A DNA stretch of 64,000 nt from Paenibacillus ferrarius (GCF_002027705.1 NZ_MBTG01000012.1:310001-374000); one strand, 5' to 3'. Shown: positions 35,673-44,639, numbered from the stretch's first letter. Numbers and translations: made by a program. Notes: generated by a model not told the origin, from the sequence alone.

Positions 35673-37763
35673 GTGAAAAAAAGAATGGTAGGGCTCGCAG
35701 TTATGTTCACGATGATCATACTGCAATTGATCTCAGGCATTAGTGCTTCGGCTGAAGAGTTAGCAACGGCTGGAACGAAGCACTACCAGACGAATTTTAC
35801 AGAAACTTCGTTATCCGGCCGGGATACATATATGGAACAATTTTTTCAAGTAGAAAGTTATTGGCAAGAGGAGAGCGTTGAGGTTCATCTTGATTATGCA
35901 ATCTCACAATTGACTCAAAATGAACGTTCCAGTATCACACTTTCTATTAATGGGACACCGTTCCATTCCTTTCGTCCCGTTGCGCAGGAGACAGGAAAGC
36001 AGCAGCTGTCGGTTCAGATTCCCGTAGAACTGATTGTGAAGGGTGTTAACACTTTGATGGTTCAAGGTCACCTGGAATCAACAGCTCCACTCGTGGCGAA
36101 TGTTTGTCTACCGACAGAAACGAGAGAGAACTGGCTGCAAATCGCCAAGTCTTCCCGGGTCGCAGTAAACTATTCAGCGGAACCTATTCAAAACAGCATT
36201 CGTGATTTTAATCAGCATTTTATTGGGCTAGGGACGATTAAAGATGCTCAAAATGCGATAGCAGTTCCGAAAGCGAACATGGCCGCTGAGTTAGAAGCAG
36301 CAACTTATGCTTTGTCCGGCTTCGCTAAAGCAAACCCAACGACAGAAAAGCCTATCCCATTAGTGGAATATAATTCAGACAATATGAAGGGAAAGCAGGC
36401 TGTCGTATTGGTCTCACTCTTCGAGAATCTTCCTGAAGAAATAAAACCGCTTGTTCAGTCGGATAATCTAGAAAATAAAGCAACCCTGCAATTGATCAAG
36501 CAAGCTGATCGCTCGGTTCTGGTCATCACCTCAAGAAATGCTGATTTATTGGTCAAGGCTGGTCGATTAGCTGCGAACCAAACGTTATTAAACCAAATTG
36601 ATGCCGATCACAAAGACGTGGATAACACGACAGAAGTGGATACCCCCACTGTCAATATCAGCCGCAATCTCACTTTAACGGAAACTGGCGATAAACTGGT
36701 GGGAGACAGACATCGGGAGAAATCCTATTTCATCTCGCTCCCGGGCAACCGTTCAATCGCGGATGCCAGCAAGCTGAACATCAAGTTCCGGTATGCCAGA
36801 AATTTGGATTTTGACAGGTCCATGGTTACCGTTCTGATTAATGACACGCCGATCGGCAGCAAAAGGCTTTCAACTGAACTTGCCGATGGCGATCATATGG
36901 AATTTACCATTCCCAAAACGCTGAACATCAGCGGTAATTTCACGGTGAAAGTAGCTTTTGATTTGGAGCTTAAGAACGCGTGGTGCATTGAGAATCAGGG
37001 GCAGATGCCTTGGGCTTTCATTGACAAGGATACGATGCTTCAGCTCAATACCAAAGACAGAGCAGACCTCTTGTTTAATAATTACCCTTATCCTTTCCTG
37101 CGGGATGGAAGCTACAATAAGGTAGCCGTTGTACTCCCGAAAGAAAGAGACGGCTACATCTATCAGACTCTTACCAATTTGTTTAATCTATTAGGCCGTT
37201 ATGCACAAACGAACACAGGAGAGATCCAATTTTATCAAGACAATGTCAGTGCGCAGCAATTAAAAGATCGAGAAGTCATTGCCATCGGCAGCTACCAAGA
37301 CAATCAAGTCATACGTGATACGAATAAAAATTTATATTTCCGTTATGACGCGAGTGGCCGCGGCTTTGTATCCAATGAGAAAATGAGCATCGACGCCAGT
37401 TATGGGACACGTATCGGTACCCTTCAGTTGATCGACTCGCCATACGGCAATGGATTTGGTCTTCTGGCTGTTACAGGGAGTGAATCAAAGTATACCTACC
37501 TGGCATCCAAGCTTATCGGTTCGGAAGGTACGCTATGGAAAGTATTTGGCGATGGGGCTGTGACGGACATTGACGGCAACATCAAAGCTTTCCGTTTCAA
37601 AAAAGAAACGACAGCAGAATCCAACAATGTACTGAACCAAGTGATTGAGCGCCGCGACGTTCTTGGTTTTATGATTGCTTCCATGCTAATCGTATTGTTG
37701 GTTCTTCTATCGCTAATTCTAATGATTCGTAAATACAACAAGAAACGGGGCGGTCGTCGATGA
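35673..37763 (+). CDS. BcsB/YdaN-like exported polysaccharide synthase subunit
   Basis: Large exported protein (696 aa) with signal peptide (about 1-27, ending SASA) and a C-terminal membrane anchor (VLGFMIASMLIVLLVLLSL). The body has BcsB-type carbohydrate-binding and flavodoxin-like modules (RSSITLSINGTPFHSF, ARNLDFDRSMVTVLINDTP). BcsB helps guide the polymer out of the membrane synthase. GTG 35673 is selected: AGGGGTG at 35660-35666 is 6 nt upstream; the GTG 35664 that opens the frame overlaps that ribosome site. It overlaps the next gene by 4 nt. Confidence 0.85.
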   Translation: MKKRMVGLAVMFTMIILQLISGISASAEELATAGTKHYQTNFTETSLSGRDTYMEQFFQVESYWQEESVEVHLDYAISQLTQNERSSITLSINGTPFHSFRPVAQETGKQQLSVQIPVELIVKGVNTLMVQGHLESTAPLVANVCLPTETRENWLQIAKSSRVAVNYSAEPIQNSIRDFNQHFIGLGTIKDAQNAIAVPKANMAAELEAATYALSGFAKANPTTEKPIPLVEYNSDNMKGKQAVVLVSLFENLPEEIKPLVQSDNLENKATLQLIKQADRSVLVITSRNADLLVKAGRLAANQTLLNQIDADHKDVDNTTEVDTPTVNISRNLTLTETGDKLVGDRHREKSYFISLPGNRSIADASKLNIKFRYARNLDFDRSMVTVLINDTPIGSKRLSTELADGDHMEFTIPKTLNISGNFTVKVAFDLELKNAWCIENQGQMPWAFIDKDTMLQLNTKDRADLLFNNYPYPFLRDGSYNKVAVVLPKERDGYIYQTLTNLFNLLGRYAQTNTGEIQFYQDNVSAQQLKDREVIAIGSYQDNQVIRDTNKNLYFRYDASGRGFVSNEKMSIDASYGTRIGTLQLIDSPYGNGFGLLAVTGSESKYTYLASKLIGSEGTLWKVFGDGAVTDIDGNIKAFRFKKETTAESNNVLNQVIERRDVLGFMIASMLIVLLVLLSLILMIRKYNKKRGGRR

Positions 37764-38614
37764 AACGCTCTCGAAGCAGTGTCGTATCGGATAGCGCGTT
37801 CTTGCTGCTGATTCTTGCTTGTTTCATCAGCATCGTATTCACGTCTGGAAATCCGAATCTGTATATCCAAAACATCATCTTTCTGAATCTAGCTTTTCTA
37901 ATCGCTGTAGTGACGTACTTTACTACAGTGACAACGGGGCTGATTCTGAATATTTTATTCATTTTCGGCTATGGAACGTTTACGCTGTATCAGACCGTAG
38001 TTGACGGTGGCCTGATTGGGACACAGAACTATTTCTGGCTCATTATGACACCTTTGTTTACGGTAGCAACTTGGTTGTTAACCTTGGGGAATAGGCAGCT
38101 GCAGCAGGAAAATGACCAATTGATAAAAGCAAATGAGTCACTTGCGACTGTCGATGCCAGAACTAGCCTAAAGAACACGTTGTCCTTTCAAAGCGATGCT
38201 TCGGTGTTCATGGCTCTATCGGTTAGATACCATATACCTTTAACTCTTATGGTTATCAGCGTAAAGTATTGGGATGAGCTCCGGCGTATGATCGGGGAGG
38301 AACAACTATTGGAAGCTATCCAAGATCTGTCCAAAATGAGTCAGGTCAGCATTCGTACGAACGATTCACTTTATTTGTTAAATAAAGAAAATCCGATGTG
38401 GGGTATGCTTTTGTTCACGGATCTCCCTGGCGCTATGATCGTCATTGAGAGGTTGAGAAGCAGGGTAGATGAACGAAATCGAGACGAATTCGCGAATAAA
38501 TATCGGGTGGAGCTTGTTCTGAAGATGGGCGCTGTGGCGTATGATGCCGAGCAAATTTCGAATCCTTTGGAATTCATTGCTCAGGCGAAGAAACAAGTAG
38601 AGTATGATGTATAA
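37760..38614 (+). CDS. YdaK-like membrane protein with degenerate GGDEF domain (c-di-GMP receptor)
   Basis: Membrane protein (284 aa) that probably senses cyclic di-GMP and switches the synthase. Four membrane helices (about 12-105) lead to a coiled linker (RQLQQENDQLIKANESL) and a GGDEF-type domain from residue 132. The active-site GGDEF is replaced by NKENP (208-212), so it cannot make c-di-GMP. An I-site RxxD is kept as R199-T-N-D202, exactly five residues before the lost GGDEF, the canonical spacing. In B. subtilis YdaK is reported to bind c-di-GMP in the same operon. Last gene of the operon. Confidence 0.85.
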   Translation: MKRSRSSVVSDSAFLLLILACFISIVFTSGNPNLYIQNIIFLNLAFLIAVVTYFTTVTTGLILNILFIFGYGTFTLYQTVVDGGLIGTQNYFWLIMTPLFTVATWLLTLGNRQLQQENDQLIKANESLATVDARTSLKNTLSFQSDASVFMALSVRYHIPLTLMVISVKYWDELRRMIGEEQLLEAIQDLSKMSQVSIRTNDSLYLLNKENPMWGMLLFTDLPGAMIVIERLRSRVDERNRDEFANKYRVELVLKMGAVAYDAEQISNPLEFIAQAKKQVEYDV

Positions 38615-38926
38615 GCGCAGTTTTGCAAAGATATCGTCCTTCGAATCCATTTGCACAACTAGTTGACCTACATAAGAAACCTCATCTTTGAGTTTAATGG
38701 TTGCTCGACACTTCCATTTACCAAGGTTTGGTTTCTTTTTTGTTTATGAAGGATTACAAGAGATTAATGTCTTATTATGCACGGTTCCTATTTTGCTCCA
38801 ATCGCGTTGCGAACAGCTTGAGTGCAGTTGTATACTAACTTTAATTTATTTGTTAGTCACAATAACTTACTTGTTACCTAGGGAAATGTTGCACGGGTCA
38901 AATAGACATAGAAGGAGAGAACCAGT
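38615..38926. other. Intergenic region before the Rieske gene
   Basis: It holds a possible terminator (AAGAAACC 38674-38681 pairing with GGTTTCTT 38730-38737, then TTTTT), separated by about 48 nt, and an AT-rich promoter region with GTTAGT...ACTTAC near 38855. No gene is supported here. Confidence 0.5.
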
Positions 38927-39973
38927 ATGATTTCAAATGTTAAAAGCCACAATGAGGAAGCTCAACTGCCACGCGATTGTACATTTTCTCCACAGGATTG
39001 GCACGTGTTATCGCAATATTGGTACCCTGTGGCGCAAGCAAGCGAGATTTTAGACAAACCAGTAGCTGTGAAGCTGCTTGACGTGAAGCTAGTCTGCTAC
39101 CGCAGTAACGGAAAGATTGTCATTGCCCGTGACTTGTGCTTCCATCGCGGTGCGCCGCTGAGTAAAGGATGGGTCGAAAACGGAGAAATCGTTTGTCCTT
39201 ACCATGGATTCCGCTATAGCTGCGAAGGAAAGTGTACGGCTGTTCCTGCTCATCCTGATACCAAAATATCCCCCAAACTTAAACTGATTATTTATCCTGC
39301 TGTTGAACGCTATGGCCTGATATGGACATCTTTGGGATCCTCGGAGGAAAATATTCCTGCATTTGCAGGTTGGGATGATCCTGATTTCCTGAATGTATTG
39401 CCGCCAGCTTTTGACATTGCCGGTTCGGCTGGGCGTCAAATGGAAGGGTTTCTTGATGTATCGCACTTCGCTTTTGTGCATACAGAAACTTTTGGAGATC
39501 GCAGTAATACGGATGTTCCCCAATACGAAGTCAAACGAATAGGCAATGAATTAATAGCTGAATACTGGAGTACGGTTAGCAACTATGGGAAAGGGCAAGA
39601 CAATCTTGCACCAGAGGGTTTTAGATGGCTTCGTGAGTTCCGTGTGTTTCCGCCTTTTGCGGCTTCGCTCACCGTATACTTTCCCAATAATGGAAAGCTG
39701 ATGATCCTAAATTGTGCATCGCCAGCATCGGCTCGTTATACAAGGTTGTTTAGTCCTATTTCGCGAAATTTCGATAAAGATGCTTCGATTGAAGACACCA
39801 TTTCTTTTAATCTTCAGGTATTTCATGAGGACCGGGAGATGGTGGAAGCTCAGACACCGGAAGACTTGCCGCTCGATTTGCATGCGGAAGCCCATATCCC
39901 TGCAGACCGCACATCGATAGCTTATCGCCAACTGCTAAGTGAGATAGGGCTTGGAAGAATTTATACGTCATAA
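38927..39973 (+). CDS. Rieske-type aromatic ring oxygenase/demethylase, oxygenase subunit
   Basis: Non-haem iron oxygenase (348 aa), of the kind that hydroxylates or demethylates aromatic acids (vanillate demethylase/chlorophyllide-type group). The Rieske cluster ligands are C71, H73 (CFHRG) and C90, H93 (CPYHGF). The mononuclear iron site is LDVSHFAFVH with D177, H180 and H185; the second acid ligand is less clear. No reductase or ferredoxin partner is nearby, so electrons must come from elsewhere. GAAGGAGAG precedes ATG 38927. A terminator follows. Confidence 0.88.
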   Translation: MISNVKSHNEEAQLPRDCTFSPQDWHVLSQYWYPVAQASEILDKPVAVKLLDVKLVCYRSNGKIVIARDLCFHRGAPLSKGWVENGEIVCPYHGFRYSCEGKCTAVPAHPDTKISPKLKLIIYPAVERYGLIWTSLGSSEENIPAFAGWDDPDFLNVLPPAFDIAGSAGRQMEGFLDVSHFAFVHTETFGDRSNTDVPQYEVKRIGNELIAEYWSTVSNYGKGQDNLAPEGFRWLREFRVFPPFAASLTVYFPNNGKLMILNCASPASARYTRLFSPISRNFDKDASIEDTISFNLQVFHEDREMVEAQTPEDLPLDLHAEAHIPADRTSIAYRQLLSEIGLGRIYTS

Positions 39974-39986
39974 GTGAAAGTCTATA

Positions 39987-40034
39987 ACAAAAAAACAGAT
40001 GAGATCAATCATTGATCTCTCTGTTTTTTTTGTT
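39987..40034 (+). terminator. Strong bidirectional terminator after the Rieske gene
   Basis: AACAAAAAAACAGA-GAGATCA pairs with TGATCTC-CTGTTTTTTTTGTT around ATCAT. A- and T-tracts on both sides. Confidence 0.88.
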
Positions 40035-40039
40035 ATAAA

Positions 40040-40255
40040 ATGATCTGTAGGAAACTTTTGGAAGCGGATCAACTCACTAAGCGTATTATAGGCTTCAACA
40101 TACAGGTAACGCACTTTGAAGCTGCTTGGAAGCTTCATCAGGACTACTCGATCGAAACACAAAAGGGAGTCGTTACATTTCTTGAACATCGTGAAGATGA
40201 CAACTCCAAGAAGATCGCAGAAATGATGAGAGATGCAAATGGATTGGAATTATAA
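40040..40255 (+). pseudogene. 3' fragment of a PaiB-like FMN-binding regulator gene
   Basis: The 71-residue product reads RIIGFNIQVTHFEAAWKLHQ followed by DNSKKIAEMM, matching the C-terminal segment of PaiB-type FMN-binding negative regulators (about 200 aa, with ..GIVGFEI...WKLSQN..). About two thirds are missing. The frame begins directly after the Rieske terminator stem with no ribosome site, so the 5' part was lost, probably with the insertion of the upstream gene block. An independent small gene is unlikely. Confidence 0.7.
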
Positions 40256-40274
40256 TCGCGTCTTAACATACGGA

Positions 40275-42431
40275 CTAGGTGTAACGGCTCAGTGAAACGG
40301 CACAGAATTTGAATTCAGGCTGAAAAGAGATGGGATCGACTGCATCACTAGTCACGTCGTTTATCGCAAGATTCTCACCGTAAATGTCGTTCCAGTGAAA
40401 AGGGGCGAAGCAATTGCCTTGACGGACTCTGTCGCTAATAACGGCAGGGAGTACGGCATGACCACGGCGTGACCTAACTTCGACGAGATCCTTCTCGCGG
40501 ATGCCAATCATTAAGGCATCTTCAGGGTGAATTTCGATAAAAGGACCTGGATTCAGTTTGTTCAGCATCGCAATCTTGCCTGTTTTGGTCAGTGTGTGCC
40601 ACTGATGCTGCAAACGGCCTGTGTTCAGCACAAACGAGAATTCACTGTCCGGCATTTCGGAAGGCGGTAAAAAAGGACGCGCAAGGAAAATGCCTTTGCC
40701 GCTTTCCGTTGCAAAAACGAGACGCGGATGGGTGCCGTCGGCATATTCTTTTCGATTTTGGCTGATGCCATTGTTCAAATAACGGATAGGATTACGGTCA
40801 TCCTTACTATCTGGCGCACAAGGCCATTGTATAGATGTTTCACGCAGTCGCTCGTAGGTTGCGCCGCGAATGTCGTAGCCTGTTTTGGGATTCCATGCTT
40901 TTTGAATTTCGAGATATACATCAGCGGAAGTGCTATATGTAAATTCAGCCGCAAAGCCCATTTCACAAGCGACACGGGCAATAATCTGCCAATCAGGCAT
41001 TGCTTCTCCTGGTGGATTGACGGCTTCTTGCATGAAGGTTAGGTTGCGTTCAGAGTTGATCATTACCCCCTCAGCTTCAGACCATAGTGCGCCGGGAAGC
41101 ATGATATCGGCATACCGATTGGTCTCTGTTTCCAAGAAAGCATCTTGTGTGATAACCAATTCGGCGGCCTGCAGCCCTGCGATGACGTTCTTGCGGTTGG
41201 GGACAGTGGTAACCGGGTTGGTACAAATGATCCAGCATGCTTTGATATCTCCAGCTTGCATACTTTGGAACAGAGAAATGGTGCCTGTACCTACCTCGGT
41301 GCGCAGTGACCCGCGTGGGATGCTCCACATATCTTCAATAAAATGCCTGTCGTCTTCGACAAGCACGCTCCTCTGCCCAGGCAAGCCGGGCCCCATGTAG
41401 CCCATCTCGCGGCCGCCCATGGCATTCGGTTGTCCGGTGAGCGAGAAGGGACCGCTGCCGGGACGGCATATAGCGCCTGTAGCTAAATGCAGATTGCAGA
41501 TGGCATTGGTATGCCATGTCCCATGTGTGCTTTGGTTGAGTCCCATCGTCCAGCAGCTCATCCATTCACGGGACTCACCGATCCACTGCGCCACTTGGCG
41601 GATATCTGCTTCTGGAATCCCTGTGATTTCGGAAACTTGGTCAGGTGGATAGTCCTCGAGAAAGCTCGGCATAGCTTCCCAGCCTGACGTGAACTCGGCG
41701 ATGAATGCCGGGTCGGTGTGACCATTCTTGACGAGTAGATGAAGCAGTCCATTAAGCAGTGCAAGGTCGGTGCCTGGTTTGATCTGCATAAAAAGCGAAG
41801 CTTTATCTGCGGTAGCATTGCGCCGCGGGTCGACTACGATCAGCTTGGCGCCTGCTTTGACCCGGTCCAGCACGCGCTGAAACAAGATCGGATGACAGTC
41901 GGCCATATTGGCTCCGATGACGAAAAACAGGTCCGTACGATCCATATCCTGATAGGAACCAGGGGGACCGTCGGCTCCGAGAGATAGCTTATAACCGCTG
42001 CCGGCACTGGCCATGCATAAGCGGGAATTGGATTCGATGTTGTTGGTTCGAACGAAGCCTTTGGCCAATTTATTAATAAGGTACTGTGCCTCCAGCGACA
42101 TTTGTCCCGAAACGTAGAAGGAAATTGCATCGGGGCCATGCTCGTCGAGGATCGCACGCAGCCGCTTTGCAGTCTCCCGTATCGCTTCATCGATACCGAA
42201 TTGACTTGGTTCAACGCCTCGAGCAGAACGTATGTAAGCATGTTCCATTCTTCCTGATTCAGCTATGGCTTGTGCGCAAGTAATGCCTTTGGTGCAAAGC
42301 CTGCCGAAATTAGTCGGGTGTTCTTTATCGCCTGTAACTTTAAGAACCCGGTTCTCGGACACTTCAAGCACAATCCCGCACCCTACTCCGCAATAGGGAC
42401 AAACACTTTTCACTTTATGAGTTGTCATCAT
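40275..42431 (-). CDS. nasC: Assimilatory nitrate reductase catalytic subunit (molybdopterin family)
   Basis: Molybdopterin oxidoreductase (718 aa), expected to reduce nitrate to nitrite in the cytoplasm. The N-terminal 4Fe-4S cluster is CPYCGVGCG with C11, C14, C18 and C46 (NFGRLCTKG). The molybdenum-ligand cysteine is C139 in SNSRLCMASAG, where formate dehydrogenases often have selenocysteine. Length fits NasC/NarB (about 710 aa) without an extra C-terminal cluster domain. GGAG lies 4 nt before ATG 42431 and 7 nt before ATG 42428. No NasB, nitrite reductase or nitrate transporter gene is nearby. Confidence 0.88.
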   Translation of the reverse strand: MMTTHKVKSVCPYCGVGCGIVLEVSENRVLKVTGDKEHPTNFGRLCTKGITCAQAIAESGRMEHAYIRSARGVEPSQFGIDEAIRETAKRLRAILDEHGPDAISFYVSGQMSLEAQYLINKLAKGFVRTNNIESNSRLCMASAGSGYKLSLGADGPPGSYQDMDRTDLFFVIGANMADCHPILFQRVLDRVKAGAKLIVVDPRRNATADKASLFMQIKPGTDLALLNGLLHLLVKNGHTDPAFIAEFTSGWEAMPSFLEDYPPDQVSEITGIPEADIRQVAQWIGESREWMSCWTMGLNQSTHGTWHTNAICNLHLATGAICRPGSGPFSLTGQPNAMGGREMGYMGPGLPGQRSVLVEDDRHFIEDMWSIPRGSLRTEVGTGTISLFQSMQAGDIKACWIICTNPVTTVPNRKNVIAGLQAAELVITQDAFLETETNRYADIMLPGALWSEAEGVMINSERNLTFMQEAVNPPGEAMPDWQIIARVACEMGFAAEFTYSTSADVYLEIQKAWNPKTGYDIRGATYERLRETSIQWPCAPDSKDDRNPIRYLNNGISQNRKEYADGTHPRLVFATESGKGIFLARPFLPPSEMPDSEFSFVLNTGRLQHQWHTLTKTGKIAMLNKLNPGPFIEIHPEDALMIGIREKDLVEVRSRRGHAVLPAVISDRVRQGNCFAPFHWNDIYGENLAINDVTSDAVDPISFQPEFKFCAVSLSRYT

Positions 42432-42442
42432 TTATCTCCAGC

Positions 42443-42465
42443 GTTAACGTGTACAGCACGTTACC
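42443..42465. promoter_or_regulatory. Palindrome just upstream of the nitrate reductase start
   Basis: TAACGTG (42445-42451) and CACGTTA (42457-42463) are a perfect 7-bp inverted repeat 5 bp apart, nearly continued by one more base on each side. It lies 14-34 nt before the minus-strand start codon. It does not match the TnrA consensus I know (TGTNAN7TNACA), so the binding factor is unknown. Confidence 0.55.
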
Positions 42466-42599
42466 TATTATGTTCTATCGATGTAATATAGCATATTTAT
42501 CGGATTTTCTATAATTGAAATTTAAAACAATAAAGAGGGCTTGCATCGCAGTGACTCTTACCAGATCCAGAAGCCAATGCTATGTTGATAGGGAGCGGG

Positions 42600-43362
42600 T
42601 TCATCCGAGCCTGCTTTTTTGGCAGTCTCGGAGTAGATTCCCGGGGATGTAGGCAGCATTTGGAGTTGAGCCTGCCTTTTTGGCAGGCTCGGGGTGGGTG
42701 AGCTGCATTTTGCCTCCTGAGCCTGCTTTTTTGGCAGTCTCGGGGTGGATTCGCGGGGATGTAGGCAGCATTTGGGGTTGAGCCTGCCTTTTTGGCAGGC
42801 TCGGAGAGCGTGAGCTGCATTTTGCCTTCCGAGCCTGCTTTTTTGGCAGTCTCGTGGTGGATTCGCGGGGATGTAGGCAGCATTTGGGGTTGAGCCTGCC
42901 TTTTTGGCAGGCTCAGGGTGCGTGAGTAGGTTTTGCCTCCTGAGCCTGCTTTTTTGGTAGTCTCGTGGTGGATTTCCGGGGATGGAGGCGGTATTTGGAG
43001 TTGAGCCTGCCTTTTTGGTAGTCTCGGAGAGCGTGAGCTGCATTTTGCCTTCCGAGCCTGCTTTTTTGGCAGTCTCGGAGTGGATTCCCGGGGATGTAGG
43101 CAGCATTTGGAGTTGAGCCTGCCTTTTTGGCAGGCTCAGGGTGGGTGAGCTGCATTTTGCCTCCTGAGCCTGCTTTTTTGGCAGTCTCGGAGTGGATTCG
43201 CGGGGAAGGAGGCAGCAATTGGAGTTGAGCCTGCCTTTTTGGCAGGCTCAGGGTGGGTGAGCTGCATTTAGCCTCCTGAGCCTGCTTTTTTGGCAGCCTC
43301 GGAGTGGATTTCCGGTGATGGAGGCAGCATTTGGTGTTGAGCCTGCCTTTTTGGCAGGCTCG
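42600..43362. repeat. Seven-unit 112-bp hairpin array (phased core family C)
   Basis: Two hairpin types alternate. Type a (GAGCCTGC-N7-GGCAGTCTC) starts at 42607, 42719, 42831, 42942, 43054, 43166 and 43278. Type b (GAGCCTGCC-N5-GGCAGGCTC) starts at 42668, 42780, 42892, 43003, 43115, 43227 and 43339. Distances alternate 61 and 51 bp (one is 50), giving a 112-bp unit. Units differ by a few bases. The arms share AGCCTGC/GCAGGCT with family A. The array fills the gap between the divergent nasC and nrtR-like genes. Minus-strand frames through it are composition artefacts: 112 is not a multiple of 3. Confidence 0.9.
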
Positions 43363-43540
43363 GAGGGCATTCCCGGGGATAGGGGGCAGCATTGTTTCAA
43401 AAGAGCACCTATCACACCCATTGGGGGATGTAGTCGGAACAAGAGCGGTTTTTTTGTTTAGATGCTCAAAATGAAATCAAACAAAAGAAAAAGTATTGAC
43501 ACAGATTGGAAATAAGGATTAAATGATTATAACAAAGTGA

Positions 43541-43722
43541 TAATAACAATTTGTTATTAACATTGCATTGTTATCAGAGATCAATTTGTTATTAACATTG
43601 TATTATTATCAAAGATCAATTTGTTTGTAACATCGTATTATTATCAATGATCAATTTGTTCGTAACATTACATTATTATCAAAAGATAACTTGTTGTTAT
43701 CATCGCATTAATATCAAAGAAT
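43541..43722. repeat. Five iterated 35-bp repeats upstream of the NrtR-like gene
   Basis: CAATTTGTTATTAACATTG-type units begin at 43547, 43582, 43617, 43652 and (degenerate) 43688; four intervals of 35-36 bp. The first overlaps a perfect palindrome TAATAACAAtTTGTTATTA (43541-43559), and the last contains GATAAC-ttgtt-GTTATC (43685-43701). The last unit ends at the ribosome site of the regulator. This is a plausible multi-site operator for the NrtR-like protein; iterons are the other pattern it resembles. Confidence 0.8.
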
Positions 43723-43733
43723 AGGTGGTTTTC

Positions 43734-44639
43734 ATGGATATCGAGCAGCTTAGAGACAAACAAGGACTGACTGAAGCTGAGTTTTTAGAGCGTTATGATG
43801 CGAGTATATACGAAAGACCATCTGTTACGGTTGATATGTTAATTTTCACCGTCATGGATGAGGTTAAGGAAAATTATAGAAAGCTTCCGGAGAAATCACT
43901 GAAACTGCTCTTAGTTAAAAGAGGTGTTCATCCTTATCTTGGTCAATGGGCTTTACCGGGGGGCTTTGTCACGCAGACCGAGAGTTTGGATGAAGCCGCA
44001 TTGCGCGAGCTGAAAACGGAGACGAATGTTGATGAAGTATATATGGAGCAGCTCTATACATGGGGGGATGTAAGCAGAGATCCACGTACACGGGTTATCA
44101 GCTGTTCCTATATGGCATTGGTTGATGGCAGCTTGCTTGAAGTGAAGGCAGGAGATGATGCGGATGAAGCAAGGTGGTTCAATGTTAGCTACAGTGTGCT
44201 TGAGGAGAAGAAAACGTTGCTAGGGAAAGACTTTGTATTTGAAAAAGTGGTGAAAATAACGCTTTCTAACGATACGGATACGCTTGAGGCTGTCGTCAAA
44301 GTCATTGAAAAATATGTAGGGAAAGCCTTCGTGGTCGAAAGAGAGATTATGGTTTCGAATGGAATTGCTTTTGATCATGCAGAAATGATCCAATGTGCCG
44401 TTGAAAGACTTAGGAATAAAATTGAATACACAGATATTGCTTTTAACTTGATGCCGGAGTTTTTTACCTTATCGGAGCTTCAGCAGGTGTATGAGGTGAC
44501 TTTGGGAAAAGAACTTCTTTCGGCTGCCTTTCGAAGAAAGATCGCGAACATGGTTGCGGAAACCAATCAGTTTACAAAGGATGCAGGGCATAGGCCGGCC
44601 AAATTGTTCAGGTTTAATCCGAATTGGCGATATTTGTGA
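43734..44639 (+). CDS. NrtR-type Nudix-domain transcriptional regulator
   Basis: Fusion (301 aa) of an N-terminal Nudix domain and a C-terminal winged helix, as in NrtR, which senses ADP-ribose and controls NAD genes. The Nudix box GGFVTQTESLDEAALREL then KTETNV is degenerate at the second-last Glu and at Gly, as in regulatory members without hydrolase activity. The helix-turn-helix lies around FTLSELQQVYEVTLGKELLS. ATG 43734 is preceded by AGGTGG at 43723-43728. No NAD-synthesis gene is adjacent, so its targets lie elsewhere or include itself through the 35-bp repeats. Confidence 0.86.
   Translation: MDIEQLRDKQGLTEAEFLERYDASIYERPSVTVDMLIFTVMDEVKENYRKLPEKSLKLLLVKRGVHPYLGQWALPGGFVTQTESLDEAALRELKTETNVDEVYMEQLYTWGDVSRDPRTRVISCSYMALVDGSLLEVKAGDDADEARWFNVSYSVLEEKKTLLGKDFVFEKVVKITLSNDTDTLEAVVKVIEKYVGKAFVVEREIMVSNGIAFDHAEMIQCAVERLRNKIEYTDIAFNLMPEFFTLSELQQVYEVTLGKELLSAAFRRKIANMVAETNQFTKDAGHRPAKLFRFNPNWRYL

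Noticed and set aside
38688-38930. 80-codon plus-strand frame before the Rieske gene
   Set aside because: It covers the probable terminator and the Rieske promoter and has no ribosome site or recognisable family.
42600-43362. CRISPR array
   Set aside because: The sequences between hairpins are nearly identical from unit to unit, so there are no unique spacers, and no cas genes are present.
42509-43442. Long minus-strand frames of 64-182 codons across the 112-bp array, with repeated AKKAGST and ETAKKAGS peptides
   Set aside because: The repeat unit of 112 bp is not a multiple of three, so the same DNA is read in different frames along the array; there is no ribosome site, and the signal is at the DNA/RNA hairpin level.
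43541-43722. Replication origin iterons
   Set aside because: No replication initiator gene or DnaA-box cluster was noticed nearby; the adjacent regulator gene offers a simpler explanation.
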